Assembly (NCBI GenBank): GCA_947243795.1
Contig: OX365943.1
Span: forward strand, 558,001 to 622,000
Reading direction: 5' to 3'
Length of the DNA: 64,000 nt
DNA from: Saccharomyces uvarum
Taxonomy: Eukaryota; Ascomycota; Saccharomycetes; Saccharomycetales; Saccharomycetaceae
Below, piece after piece: positions 53,480 through 63,651 of the stretch (the first letter of the stretch is position 1; every line of letters starts with the position of its first letter). Position numbers and translations under genes: made by a program. Below the pieces are notes generated by a model. The model ran no database searches and was not told the origin of the DNA. It was given only the letters and a program-made list of their open reading frames with translations.

Positions 53480-56400
53480 ATGAAAAGAATAAGATTTCCT
53501 TGGTCCGATGCGGAGGGTTCTTATTCCAATCTTAACAATTCTCCCAGCTTGAGAAATAAAAAGAGTACTAATAATAACACTCGCTCTAAATATTATTATA
53601 CTTTTACAAGATTTGACCTAATCAATTCCATACTACTATCGGTGATGCTATTTTTGTTAGCTATCCTCATTACTGCATTATACCTCACAAGGAACTCTAG
53701 GCTGTCAATTTCACATGCCTCAAGAGCTGTTCTGTTTAATCCTCTGGGAGTGATATCACAGTCACTGGGAAATCATACATTGAACTATGACCCAGAAGCA
53801 AGAGAGTCCTCCAAAAAGTTGTACGAACTTCTTTCCGATTTCAATACGGCTTATTACGATGACGAAAACATGATTTTAGGAACCAACCTATTTTCACAGA
53901 ATACATATTCGAGACAGCCATATGTTGCTAACGGTTATATAGGTAGCCGTATTCCCAATATTGGGTTTGGGTACGCATTAGACACGCTCAACTTTTATAC
54001 GGACGCTCCAGGCGCTCTGGATAACGGTTGGCCCTTAAGAAATCACAGGTATGCTGGTGCGTTTGTATCAGACTTTTACTGTCTAGAAGCAAAATTAAAC
54101 TCCACAAATTTTCCCGAATTGGATGAAGTGGGATACTCTACCGTCATCTCATCTATTCCTCAATGGACCAATCTACAGTTCTCATTAGTGAATAGTTCTC
54201 AGTGGTTTAACCCGCAAAATGTTACATTGGATGACGTAACTAACTATAGTCAAAATTTATCAATGAAGGATGGTATTGTAACCACAGAGCTAGACTGGTT
54301 AGATAGCCAAATACACGTTAAAAGTGAAATTTGGGCACATAGAAATATTCATCCGTTAGGCGTGGTTTCTTTGGAAGTTTCTTTGAATATGGACCATTTA
54401 TCTCCTGATTTTGATTCATTAGATATCAATATATGGGACATACTCGATTTCAACTCATCTCACAGGACAGTTTTACAGGAGTTGGGAACAGATGAAAAAA
54501 ACAATGCTGTCTTCATGGTTGTTCAGCCAGATAATGTGCCATCATCTAATTGTGCCATTTATTCTGCGTGTACTGTGAAGTTTGAAAATTCTACAGAGTC
54601 AATCAATGCTGGCCAATCATTTGAAGATAACGATAGCCAGGCATCATCAAATGTTTATCATGTTCTATTAACAGAGGACAAACCCAAGATAATTGTCCAT
54701 AAATATGTCGGTATAATGTCCAGTGAATTCAACAGGAACAAAGAGCAGCAAAACAACACTAATATTGAACTTGCTAAAATGATAGCACTTGGCAGCAAAG
54801 ACAATTATCAGCAGCTTCTGTCAAGTCACAAGCGCGCGTGGTATGACCTCTATAACGATGCATTTATTGAGATTCCTTCCGACAGTCTTCTGGAAATGAC
54901 TGCGAGATCTTCCTTGTTCCATTTACTAGCAAACACAAGGAACTACAATGTTTCAAGCGACAGGGGATTGCCAGTGGGGGTTTCTGGTTTATCATCAGAT
55001 TCTTATGGAGGTATGGTGTTTTGGGATGCAGATATATGGATGCAGCCAGCCCTATTGCCCTTTTTCCCCAATGTCGCTCAAAATATGAACAATTACAGAA
55101 ATGCCACCCATGCTCAGGCAATGTTGAACGCAGAGCAATATGGTTATCCGGGAGCTATATATCCTTGGACATCTGGGAAATTTGCAAACTGCACTTCGAC
55201 GGGGCCCTGCGTTGATTATGAATATCATATCAACGTCGATGTTGCACTGGCTTCCTTTTCGATATATCTGAATGGCCATGAGGGAATTGATGACGAGTAT
55301 TTGAGATATACTACATGGCCAATTATCAAGAATGCAGCTCAATTTTTTACTGCATATGTCAAATACAATTCCTCTCTGGGGATGTATGAAACATACAATT
55401 TAACAGACCCTGATGAGTTTGCAAATCACGTCAATAATGGTGCGTTCACTAACGCTGGAATTAAAACGCTTTTGAAATGGGCAACAGACGTTGGTAATCA
55501 CCTTGAGGAGGTCGTTGACCCCAAATGGAGCGAAATTTCTAAAGATATTTATATCCCAAGATCGTCGTCTAATATTACATTAGAATACTCTGGGATGAAT
55601 AGTTCAGTGGATATTAAACAGGCAGATGTGACCTTGATGGTTTATCCCCTTGGGTATATCAATGATGAATCGATCTTGAACAATGCAATCAAAGATCTTT
55701 ATTACTACTCAGAAAGGCAATCTGCATCCGGGCCCGCAATGACATATCCCGTTTTTGTTGCTGCTGCTGCCGGTTTACTGAATCATGGCTCTTCTTCTCA
55801 GAGCTATTTGTACAAGTCGGTCCTTCCATACTTAAGGGCTCCGTTCGCTCAATTTAGTGAACAATCCGACGATAACTTTTTAACCAATGGGTTAACTCAA
55901 CCGGCTTTCCCCTTTTTGACAGCTAATGGTGGATTTTTACAAAGCATCTTGTTTGGGTTAACAGGTATCAGATATTCTTATGAGGTAGACCCTGACACTA
56001 AGAAAATTAATCGTTTGTTAAGGTTCAATCCCATAGAGTTACCCTTGCTGCCTGGAGGTATTGCCATTAGAAATTTCAAGTACATGAATCAAGTCCTAGA
56101 TATTATAATTGATGATCATAATGGTACAATTGTTCATAAATCAGGAGATGTTCCTATTCATATAAAGATACCTAACAGATCTTTAATACATGACCAGGAT
56201 ATCAACTTCTATAATGGTTCTGAAAGTACGGAAAATGCGAAGTTGGAGCGTCGAGGGCTCGACCGTGTTGGTGAACCAATGCGGATGGATCGCTATGGTA
56301 CCTACTACATCTTGAACCCAAATCAAGAGCTCACAGTTCAATTGTTTAAACCTGGTTTAAATGCAGAAAATAACATAGCAGAAAATAAACAAGTAACAAA

Positions 56401-57118
56401 TTTAACAGCAGGTGTTCCCGGTGACGTTGCATTTTCTGCTCTGGATGGGAATAACTACACGCATTGGCAGCCATTAGACAAAACTCAACGTGCTAAGCTA
56501 TTGATCGATCTAGGTGAATATAAGGAGAAAGAAGTTACCAAGGGAATGATTCTTTGGGGCCAACGGCCCGCAAGGAATATTTCCATTTCTATTTTGCCTC
56601 ATTCCGAGAAAATTGAAAACTTTTTTGCAAATGTGACAGAAATTATGCAAAACTCAGGAAATGACCAAATTCTTAACGAAACAATTGGCCAACTTCTAGA
56701 TAATGCTGGAATACCGGTCGAGAATGTTATTGATCTGGGCGATATTAAACCGGAGGATGAAGAATCTTTCGGAGAAGTGCAAGCCTTATTACATTGGAAG
56801 AAAGAGGACTTGGCAAAGCTAATTGAGCAGATACCTAGACTGAACTTTTTGAAAAGAAAATTCGTCAAAATTCTTGATAACATGACCGTGAATCCTAGTG
56901 AGCCATATTACGAAGCAAGTCGTAACCAGTCGTTGATTGAGATATTGCCCAGCAATAGAACGACTTTTACTATAGATTACGATAGGTTGCAAGTGGGCGA
57001 TAAAGGAAATACAGAGTGGAGGAAGGCGAGATATATAGTTGTGGCAGTACAAGGAGTGTACGATGATGATGATGATAGCAAGGGAGCAACGATTAAGGAA
57101 ATTGTGCTCAACAGTTGA
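53480..57118 (+). CDS. ATH1: Ath1, acid trehalase
   Basis: A 1212-residue glycoside hydrolase of family 65 (1211 in S. cerevisiae). An N-terminal membrane anchor lies at about residues 48-70, after a basic cytosolic stretch. The catalytic (alpha/alpha)6 domain contains the GH65 motif [13 protein letters not shown] from Phe514. Many N-x-S/T sequons mark a heavily glycosylated secreted protein, and an Asp run is near the C-terminus. Ath1 splits trehalose to two glucose units at the cell surface and in the vacuole, allowing growth on external trehalose. The region after about residue 1000 is a discoidin-like segment ([20 protein letters not shown]). Confidence 0.98.
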   Translation: MKRIRFPWSDAEGSYSNLNNSPSLRNKKSTNNNTRSKYYYTFTRFDLINSILLSVMLFLLAILITALYLTRNSRLSISHASRAVLFNPLGVISQSLGNHTLNYDPEARESSKKLYELLSDFNTAYYDDENMILGTNLFSQNTYSRQPYVANGYIGSRIPNIGFGYALDTLNFYTDAPGALDNGWPLRNHRYAGAFVSDFYCLEAKLNSTNFPELDEVGYSTVISSIPQWTNLQFSLVNSSQWFNPQNVTLDDVTNYSQNLSMKDGIVTTELDWLDSQIHVKSEIWAHRNIHPLGVVSLEVSLNMDHLSPDFDSLDINIWDILDFNSSHRTVLQELGTDEKNNAVFMVVQPDNVPSSNCAIYSACTVKFENSTESINAGQSFEDNDSQASSNVYHVLLTEDKPKIIVHKYVGIMSSEFNRNKEQQNNTNIELAKMIALGSKDNYQQLLSSHKRAWYDLYNDAFIEIPSDSLLEMTARSSLFHLLANTRNYNVSSDRGLPVGVSGLSSDSYGGMVFWDADIWMQPALLPFFPNVAQNMNNYRNATHAQAMLNAEQYGYPGAIYPWTSGKFANCTSTGPCVDYEYHINVDVALASFSIYLNGHEGIDDEYLRYTTWPIIKNAAQFFTAYVKYNSSLGMYETYNLTDPDEFANHVNNGAFTNAGIKTLLKWATDVGNHLEEVVDPKWSEISKDIYIPRSSSNITLEYSGMNSSVDIKQADVTLMVYPLGYINDESILNNAIKDLYYYSERQSASGPAMTYPVFVAAAAGLLNHGSSSQSYLYKSVLPYLRAPFAQFSEQSDDNFLTNGLTQPAFPFLTANGGFLQSILFGLTGIRYSYEVDPDTKKINRLLRFNPIELPLLPGGIAIRNFKYMNQVLDIIIDDHNGTIVHKSGDVPIHIKIPNRSLIHDQDINFYNGSESTENAKLERRGLDRVGEPMRMDRYGTYYILNPNQELTVQLFKPGLNAENNIAENKQVTNLTAGVPGDVAFSALDGNNYTHWQPLDKTQRAKLLIDLGEYKEKEVTKGMILWGQRPARNISISILPHSEKIENFFANVTEIMQNSGNDQILNETIGQLLDNAGIPVENVIDLGDIKPEDEESFGEVQALLHWKKEDLAKLIEQIPRLNFLKRKFVKILDNMTVNPSEPYYEASRNQSLIEILPSNRTTFTIDYDRLQVGDKGNTEWRKARYIVVAVQGVYDDDDDSKGATIKEIVLNS

Positions 57119-57514
57119 TATGAAATAATTGCATATAAGTAGTGCTTCTTTTTTTCTTTTTGTGGAAAGCTTTAACAAAAGTAACTAGTAATATTTTTCT
57201 CTAGAAGTATTTAAAGACACTACGTTTCATAATTTATTTATTTCAATGTACCAAGACGGGTACTACTCATAATTAACAAGGATGGCTGATATGTACTCCC
57301 CAGCATGTTAAATTGCGTGAAACCTCAGCAGCAGAATCTTGAATATATTATATGAAGGGCGCCTATGCGCGTGCGGAGTTAAAGCGAATATTAGTAGTTG
57401 AATTATTATTTATTAAATATTATTGATTACTTGATATTGTAAACTTGATATTGTAAACTTGTGTATAAAAAATTATTGCTTTCTTCTATAGGACGGTTGA
57501 GAAATTTTTTTTTA
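57119..57514. other. Convergent intergenic region: ATH1 and GATA-gene 3' ends, with a short direct repeat
   Basis: About 400 AT-rich bases. At 57429-57461 the 14-mer ACTTGATATTGTAA is repeated head to tail twice, followed by the first five bases of a third copy. Otherwise nothing was recognised. Confidence 0.6.
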
Positions 57515-57943
57515 CTATGAGCTTCTTTGCATCCCATAAAGTATTCTTGGAATCCGTCTTTTTGCTCCAGTGTTTTTGATTTCTTCCAAGTACCGTTTCG
57601 CAGACTGTTTCCCAAAGGCTAAGAACAGTTTTCTATAGAAAAGTCCACATGCGTTACAGAGGCACGACCCACCGGTTGGACCCTCCCTCCATTGAGATGA
57701 GCTCTTTGTTTCTTTGCATTGGCCGCAGGTTTTCGTAATTGAAGCCTTTTCTCTCCTTCTAAATAGACCTATCGCAGGAAGAATAGGTCTTGCATTCTTA
57801 CCAGCTAATCTAGAATGGTCTATTGCATTTTTCGGAGTTATTACTAGGGTTGGAATCGGCTCTTCCCTATTCAATAAGGATTGAATAGAAATTCTTTTAA
57901 ACTCCTCGGAATTTAAGCTTTTAACAATAGTATTGCCGTACAT
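57515..57943 (-). CDS. Short GATA-type zinc-finger protein of the Gat3/Gat4 kind
   Basis: A 142-residue protein from the ATG at 57941-57943 (the frame begins 6 codons upstream at a TTG, then a stop). The GATA finger is Cys73-X2-Cys76-X19-Cys96-X2-Cys99, with SSSQWREGP and LCNACGLFYRKL. A basic tail KRYLEEIKNTGAKRRIP follows, much as I remember in S. cerevisiae Gat3 and Gat4, which are also only 120-140 residues. Single-finger GATA proteins of this size in yeast bind DNA but have no well-defined targets. I do not recall any annotated gene between ATH1 and YPR027C in S. cerevisiae, so this is either a gene lost there or a copy gained here. The open frame and intact motif argue that it works. 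Confidence 0.82.
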   Translation of the reverse strand: MYGNTIVKSLNSEEFKRISIQSLLNREEPIPTLVITPKNAIDHSRLAGKNARPILPAIGLFRRREKASITKTCGQCKETKSSSQWREGPTGGSCLCNACGLFYRKLFLAFGKQSAKRYLEEIKNTGAKRRIPRILYGMQRSS

Positions 57944-58914
57944 ATTACGCTGTTGATTCAATTCATTGCTAGTGAAGTGTCACAACTCAAGAAGAGAGAT
58001 AGTTGCGAGTTGCGAAAGTTCATTGTTCGAATATTCTTAGAACTCTTTATACTATTTCCTGGTAGAAAACACCCTCCGTTAAGATTGGAGAAAGCGAGAG
58101 ACGTTATTCGGTTGTTGAAAATTTTTTCAAGTCAAGCATGTCTACTCGAATTCATAAGGAATGTATGTGTAAAGAAGCCTTTTGCCTTTAAGGGCCCCTG
58201 TTATTTTTTTTTTTCACACGTCAGAATTGTAAGCGGCGGTGAGTCGATTTTCGTGGTTTATTGTTCGGAGTTTTTCTCTGCCTTTACCGAGTGAAAGAAA
58301 AGCACGAAGGCACCTATTACGTACAGAAAATTACACTGCGGGGTAGGCTTTCTTTAGTTGAATGTACTTCTTTACACCCCTATGCAAGTTAGACTGGACG
58401 AGTTTGCCTATTTCGGTATTAAGTAAGGACCCGCTCTAAGAAGTAAGCCTGGCCTGATTGGTGTAACCTTCACGTGGAAAGGGTCAGTCTCCAATATTCT
58501 CTGCCTTTTGAACGTCTTTATGATGGAAGGGTGCAAATGAAGTAAAAGAAAGGTATTTTGATCTGGTAGTAACTGAACCTTTGAAACTTCATGGAGCCCA
58601 ACCTCATGCATCTTGAGTATCCTATTCAAAAAAAACTATGATTATTCTATTGAATCACGCAGAAGATAATATTTAATATTTTATACTGGCTGCTCAACTT
58701 TTTTTTAAATTTCTCAAGAATTCAGAGATAGAGGGGAAAAAAGTATATTGATTTACAAAACTTTAAGTATACTGTCTATCAATGATAAATACTTACACGA
58801 TTGGATTAGGAAAGGGGGCGGTAATGGCCAACATGCGCCCATCAAACAGAACATGGTGCGAAAACCCTATACGAAGGGGAAAAACTTCAAACACAAACGC
58901 TGGAGATCAGTTTT
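57944..58914. other. Intergenic: GATA-gene promoter and YPR027C 3' region
   Basis: About 970 bases between two minus-strand genes. Plus-strand frame 57953-58294 starts at a TTG, and minus-strand frame 58408-58629 also lacks an ATG at its start; neither has a recognisable domain. No tRNA or LTR was seen. Confidence 0.5.
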
Positions 58915-59748
58915 TCATTCATCTCTATAAAAGGTGACGGATAATTGAGATTTTTCTGGATCTTTGTCTCTTCCATTGGCGTTAAATCCAATAGCCGAAC
59001 CGTCCCAACTTTCATCCGTAATAGTTTCCGAGATGTAATAGAATTGAGACTTAAAATCTCTAGACATTTTCTTAATACTTGATATTTTTTGGAAAACGTC
59101 ATTGACGATCCCTTGTCTGAGTTCGCTGAAATTTTCGTGTATACTGGATAAACTATAGTCCGGGAAGTCTTTTGAGGCGCCTTTTGTATAGCATATTTGT
59201 TGAGCCAAACCAGGGAATGGTAAAGCTGAGTCCCCACCGAGTTTGAGTGTCAGACAGTTTTCGTTTTGATTATCTGCTACCGTGTTTGAGTTTACTCCTA
59301 AATATATGTCCAGAGGTTCAAAAGTACTTTTAATTTTTTTGTTAACATAATTCGAAGGTAATTCAATATATCTTGGTTTTATTAAGTCAGATAGCTTTTG
59401 CGGTTCATTGATGCCATCATTTTCGAGTTTGTTAATGAGGTCAATGATTATTGTGAACATTAGAATTACTACACCTAGCCCACAAGAAATCATATTAGCT
59501 GGATTCTCGCCCACGGAAAAACACGACACCATAGTTTGAATTACTTGTAGAGACAGTTTAGTGTCATCCAACATTTTCTCCTTAATGGATTTTGTAGCAG
59601 CGGGGGCAGGTACAGTTGAAGTCGTTGTGACCGTTTCCAAGGCAATTTCGATTACCGTAACAGTATTTATCATGTCATCTTCTTCGAACGCTAAAATGAA
59701 ACCCAGGAGTGGAACAAAAGAAGCAACTACTTTGTAAATAGCAACCAT
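58915..59748 (-). CDS. YPR027C: Putative membrane protein of unknown function (YPR027C orthologue)
   Basis: A 277-residue protein, the length I recall for S. cerevisiae YPR027C. An N-terminal hydrophobic stretch (residues 3-20, [15 protein letters not shown]) looks like a signal peptide or anchor, and a second hydrophobic segment lies near 87-105 ([17 protein letters not shown]). The part between is Thr/Ala-rich. The C-terminal 140 residues are soluble-looking, with a Cys pair (CLTLKLGG and QQICYT). I know no function for this family and none can be read from the sequence. Conservation of length argues for a working gene. Confidence 0.9.
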   Translation of the reverse strand: MVAIYKVVASFVPLLGFILAFEEDDMINTVTVIEIALETVTTTSTVPAPAATKSIKEKMLDDTKLSLQVIQTMVSCFSVGENPANMISCGLGVVILMFTIIIDLINKLENDGINEPQKLSDLIKPRYIELPSNYVNKKIKSTFEPLDIYLGVNSNTVADNQNENCLTLKLGGDSALPFPGLAQQICYTKGASKDFPDYSLSSIHENFSELRQGIVNDVFQKISSIKKMSRDFKSQFYYISETITDESWDGSAIGFNANGRDKDPEKSQLSVTFYRDE

Positions 59749-60290
59749 CTCTTTTTCCTTGGTGCTTCAATATGATTTTAAATAGGTGCTCTACGCAGTT
59801 TGCTTAACAAATACTTATACACGACAGGATTCTGATTTGAGACATAAAATAATCGCTCTTGTATTCTTATCATCATCGTGATCTTATTCTTATTCGGTAA
59901 CATAACCGTTCAATCCATTCGAAGATATTTACCCCCGCACCTCACATAACATAACCCTCGCTACCACAAAAACAATACAAGACCCTTAAAAATTCAAGCC
60001 GATAAGATTACTTTTGAGGCTCTGAAGTGTTCCTCGAAAACATATTCGTCAGAATAATACGAAGAGAGAATTGAGCATTATTTTCTGCTGAAAGTGCATT
60101 GCGGACAAGAGGAAACCTACCTGTAAATCAGCAAATAGCCGCCAATGTCAGAAACGGCTTCGTTAAGAAAAGAATATGGTGTGAAGGAATAAATAAGTGA
60201 ATACTACTAGGCTCAGTTCTAGGATATTGATCTTGAAACCTGTACTATTACACTGTAATATATATCACCGACACATATATACATAAATTA
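59749..60290. other. Intergenic: YPR027C promoter
   Basis: About 540 bases between two minus-strand frames. A TATATA run near 60254-60285 lies downstream of the unrecognised frame at 60291-60554 and could serve its 3' end. Nothing else was recognised. Confidence 0.45.
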
Positions 60291-60554
60291 TTAACCATCT
60301 AAAAGACTATATAATTCCGGAATTAACTCGTCCTGAAAGAGAGCGTCTAGCTCAGGATCACCTGTAGTTAGGTTCGAATACATGGACACTGATTGTAGCA
60401 ATAGTTTCAACGAATCAAGGTCATTGTCGAGAGATTTCCCTATTTTATCTTCTGATTTGCTTTCCTTGCTTTCCTTGCTTTCTACAGGGAAACAAAAGCA
60501 TCTATCAATGTCTGAAAAAAGGAAAAGCGTCTGGAAGAATATAAAAGGGTGCAT
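60291..60554 (-). CDS. Unrecognised small acidic protein, hypothetical
   Basis: An 87-codon frame with an ATG. Residues 1-25 are hydrophobic with several Phe and two Cys, then comes SKESKESKSED, encoded by three copies of a nine-base repeat (60457-60483). The C-terminal 45 residues are acidic with bulky hydrophobics, ending DALFQDELIPELYSLLDG, which looks like an acidic activation segment or the end of a larger regulator. I recognise no family and recall no S. cerevisiae gene here. The overlapping plus-strand frame is the less protein-like of the two. It could be a real new gene, the relic of a longer one, or chance. Confidence 0.35.
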   Translation of the reverse strand: MHPFIFFQTLFLFSDIDRCFCFPVESKESKESKSEDKIGKSLDNDLDSLKLLLQSVSMYSNLTTGDPELDALFQDELIPELYSLLDG

Positions 60555-60625
60555 TATGAAGAGGTTGGAGTTTATTTCGTATGTCAGGAGAGTATTTCAC
60601 AAAATCATTTATTTATACGCTTGCC

Positions 60626-60663
60626 AAGCCGTTTTAGGGGTTTCTTCGGGACCCTGTCGGCTT
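60626..60663. other. GC-rich hairpin within a GC-rich block
   Basis: An outer stem AAGCCG/CGGCTT (60626-60631 with 60658-60663) encloses an inner stem GGGTTTC/GGGACCC (60638-60644 with 60648-60654) with a TTC loop; two of the inner pairs are G-T. The surrounding 200 bases (60621-60820) are about 50% GC by my count, well above the neighbouring intergenic DNA. Confidence 0.6.
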
Positions 60664-60924
60664 TCCTCTTTTGGCGGTTGCGATAATCTTCGAGGCAGCG
60701 AATAAAGGAACAGCCGATCCCAGAATAATAAAGCGTATGGAACAAGTTGGGAGCGAAACGGCGGTCTTGTCTTCGAGATAAATGCTCGCGACCAAGGGAT
60801 CGGATGTACTGCACATCAATTCCATTGGGTGTGTTTGTGAGGGGTTGGGGGATCTTTCTTGATTGTAAAAAGGTTTGGTGGAGTCAGTTTTGAGGTAAGA
60901 AAGATTTTTTGTGTATATGTACAT
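60634..60924 (-). CDS. Unrecognised 96-codon frame over a GC-rich block, hypothetical
   Basis: The frame starts with ATG at 60922-60924, 75 bases downstream of the tRNA-Phe on the same strand. An internal ATG would give a 63-residue form beginning MELMCSTSDP. It has one hydrophobic stretch, FIILGSAVPLFAASKIIATA, followed by a basic tail KRGKPTGSRRNP, as in small mitochondrial or ER membrane proteins. The block is unusually GC-rich for this intergenic region. A second frame on the same strand is also open across it, so the GC content alone does not pick the frame. No family was recognised. Confidence 0.3.
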   Translation of the reverse strand: MYIYTKNLSYLKTDSTKPFYNQERSPNPSQTHPMELMCSTSDPLVASIYLEDKTAVSLPTCSIRFIILGSAVPLFAASKIIATAKRGKPTGSRRNP

Positions 60925-60998
60925 CTTTTCTTATGAAGCCATAAAAATAAAGACTATTGGAACAACAATTCCCAACAGTATATTCACAAAAAATAAAA

Positions 60999-61091
60999 TG
61001 CGAATTCTGTGGATCGAACACAGGACCTCCAGATTACTTGACCGAAGTTTTTATCTTCAGTCTGGCGCTCTCCCAACTGAGCTAAATCCGC
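60999..61091 (-). tRNA. tF(GAA): tRNA-Phe, anticodon GAA, with an intron
   Basis: The minus strand reads GCGGATTTAGCTCAGTTGGG at the start and ends CACAGAATTCGCA. The mature parts are the classic yeast tRNA-Phe. An intron of about 20 bases (TAAAAACTTCGGTCAAGTAA or a shifted equivalent) follows the anticodon GAA and includes the TTC that pairs with it. A T-rich tract downstream (TTTTATTTTTTG) is the terminator. The S. cerevisiae orthologue lies at the same place. Confidence 0.97.
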
Positions 61092-61192
61092 ATATAATTA
61101 CTGAAAATGTTGTATTTCAAACTGGGCTATCTCAATTGTTGGCGAGTTACAAATCTACCAACGCGCAATTAAAACGTACTTGAAATGAATTA

Positions 61193-61488
61193 TGTTGGAA
61201 TATGTGATTTACGACGGAAAATATTAATAATTTGTCTTTGAAAAAACATAATAGCGATAATATATTATTATTATTTATCGCCTTTTTCATCATGATAAGG
61301 ATAACCAAATCTGGTAATTGGTGAAGATGAGTTATACCTGATTACTCATTAATAATGTCTAAATTATGTCTGAACCATTAGGTTTTATATAACCAATCAG
61401 CGTGTGTTTTATATACCTCTCTTATATAATAAGAAAGAACTGCTTCTTCTTAATTATTACTACTTACTAAACTAACTAATTACCAACA
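61193..61488 (+). mobile_element. Solo LTR of a Ty1/copia-type retrotransposon, probable
   Basis: The element begins TGTTGGAATA, the start typical of Ty1/Ty2 LTRs, and ends CCAACA, giving TG...CA ends over 296 bases. The flanking five bases AATTA and AATCA could be a decayed target-site duplication. It lies about 100 bases upstream of the tRNA-Phe start, the zone Ty elements of this group prefer. The interior has TATATA promoter-like runs but does not match the S. cerevisiae delta LTR as I remember it, so the subfamily is open. No internal coding part remains. It looks moderately old. Confidence 0.6.
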
Positions 61489-62648
61489 AATCAATATGAA
61501 TCATACAAGAGCTTAGTAACACATTAGCGTTTTTGTTCCAGAACGTTGACCTTATTTAGATGAAGCGCTTGAAATATATAAATACATGAACAATCAGTTT
61601 AGATATATGACAAGTTACATCCCGTGAATCAAATTGATAAATAGTTTTAGCAATAAGCTGCCTCCCTGATATCCGCCCTTAATACAACAGAATGGAATAT
61701 TATTTATGTTTATTTGTTTATCATTCATTCGTCAGTATACTACAAGCAAACTAAAGATAGCGCTAGTTTCAAAGGCGAAGCAGTGTTTTTTTCATGAAGA
61801 TATAAAGTATAGATCAGACTCCCTCTTCTCAAATATCTACTTTGCCCCTAACCATGTTCCACGGTTTCTTTTGCTTTATTCTTTAAGGTGAAAGTTGTAC
61901 TGTATAAAACTTTAATATGCTCAACAAGTCCTTCTTCAACAGAAAAAAAAGAAATTCAGCAGGGGTAGCATCATCACATGGCAAATTTGCAAATGTTTAT
62001 AAAAATTGCAAATTATTACTTTGACTTGAATAAATAACAACGTCGGTAGTTTTTCAGTCTCAATGGGGGCTTGGTAAAGACTATTATCTGGACAAGCGCG
62101 ACTATATCAATATAAGCGATGCCTCACGTCAAGCGGGTGCGCAATGCAAGTATGAAGTAGCCAGCAAAAATACATATGTTTTGTTAATCACCATGAACCC
62201 TGCATATTAAGATGATACCAGGCAGCAATGTCTCAATTACGTACGTGCTAAGTAATTTCATCACTGTTCGAGATCCCCTGTTACCGGTCGCGAATAAGAC
62301 GTGATTACGCAATTCGAATTGAAACTAGACTTAAAAGCAACGCCACGTCATAAGGGACTCCATTACGATTTTCGAGAACGGGTTACTTTATTTTTTTTCA
62401 TTCTGCGTTGGTATCATTGTTTGTTCGTGGCTTTTTTTTCTTAGCGCCGTTATTTTTTATTTTTTTCGCTCAGCTATGAAAGGGGTTGCTCCCTTTGACG
62501 TGGAAAAAAAATACTACGTCCTTGAATTTTTTTTTTTCTTCATTTAAAGGTAAAGCATTCTCAAGAGACTTTGATTATTCCGAAAGAAAAAGAACCAACG
62601 TTTGCCAGTGAAAATAAGAATAAATAAGACATCAATCACTCTTTAAAC
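61489..62648. other. Intergenic: LTR-to-YOP1 region, including the YOP1 promoter
   Basis: About 1.16 kb. A perfect ARS-core match lies at 61702-61712 on the plus strand within AT-rich DNA. The last 250 bases before YOP1 are T-rich with several T-runs, as in strong constitutive promoters. A 61-codon frame at 61706-61891 is not called. Confidence 0.5.
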
Positions 62649-63335
62649 ATGTCCGAATATGCATCTAGTATTCATTCTCAAATGAAACAATTCGATACCG
62701 TATGTAACCTACACACGTTTTTTATGCGTTCCTCGGTTGTTCAGATACCCATATGACTCGAGAAACGTGATTATCGCAACTTATACTAACATAATGGCCA
62801 ATTTTCTCTCATTGTTATTTTTTCCTTACAGAAATACTCCGGTAACAGAATTTTACAACAATTGGAAAACAAAACTAACTTACCAAAGTCTTATTTGGTA
62901 GCTGGTTTAGGTTTTGCTTATCTTCTTTTAATTTTTATTAATGTCGGAGGTGTCGGTGAAATTCTCTCCAACCTTGCTGGGTTCGTATTGCCAACATACC
63001 TATCGTTGGTTGCCTTGAAGACCACAACTTCCAATGATGACACACAATTGTTGACATATTGGATTGTCTTTTCCTTTTTGAGTGTCATTGAATTCTGGTC
63101 TAAGGCAATCTTATATTTGATTCCATTTTACTGGTTTTTGAAGACTGTTTTCTTACTCTACATTGCCTTACCCCAAACTGGCGGTGCTAGAATGATCTAC
63201 CAAAAAGTTGTTGCTCCATTGACTGACAGGTATATTTTGAGAGACGTTAGCAAGACTGAAAAGGACGAAATCAGAGCTTCTGTTAACGAAGCTTCCAGAT
63301 CCGGATCAAAGACTACAGGCTCTTCTGTCCATTAA
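62649..63335 (+). CDS. YOP1: Yop1, ER membrane-shaping protein, two exons (62649-62699 and 62832-63335)
   Basis: Exon 1 (17 codons, MSEYASSIHSQMKQFDT) ends at a GTATGT donor at 62700-62705. TACTAAC is at 62784-62790 and the acceptor TTACAG ends at 62831, an intron of 132 bases. Exon 2 begins KYSGNRILQQLENKTN. The spliced protein has 184 residues; S. cerevisiae has 180, with the difference near the C-terminus (SRSGSKTTGSSVH). It has the DP1/Yop1 reticulon-homology layout, two long hydrophobic hairpins near residues 35-75 and 90-130. Yop1 bends tubular ER with Rtn1 and interacts with Yip1. The intron position matches the known S. cerevisiae gene. Confidence 0.97.
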
Positions 63336-63651
63336 GAAGTTTTTTCGTACATATATATTTTGAGATTGGATTCTCTTTTTTCTCTTTATTTTCTGTTTAT
63401 CTGAGAGCATATGATTATATATGTTAACAGTCGTTATTTACTGATACTAAATATATGTAAGATCTTTTTGAGGTTGCTTGTGCTCTACCAGAGCTTGCGT
63501 TTCTATTCGTTATACTGTGTTACTCTAATATATTTCAATGAGGATTCTAAGAATAGAATCTGTTGTTGTGCAAGAAAACAATAATGTATATTCCATGATG
63601 TTTCTATTACGTTTATTTTTGGATCATTGCCATTTATGCCTTTGGTTACTT
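63336..63651. other. Convergent intergenic region between YOP1 and APL4
   Basis: About 315 AT-rich bases with TATATA elements just after the YOP1 stop, containing both 3' ends. No gene was seen. Confidence 0.55.

Noticed and set aside
57953-58294. 113-codon plus-strand frame next to the GATA gene
   Set aside because: It starts at a TTG, has no family features and covers the GATA gene promoter.
58408-58629. Minus-strand frame between the GATA gene and YPR027C
   Set aside because: It begins at TTG; the first ATG leaves a shorter piece with no recognised motif.
60291-60924. A spliced gene joining the two unrecognised minus-strand frames
   Set aside because: No GTATGT donor and no TACTAAC branch point could be found on the minus strand in this interval, although a pyrimidine-rich acceptor-like CAG is present.
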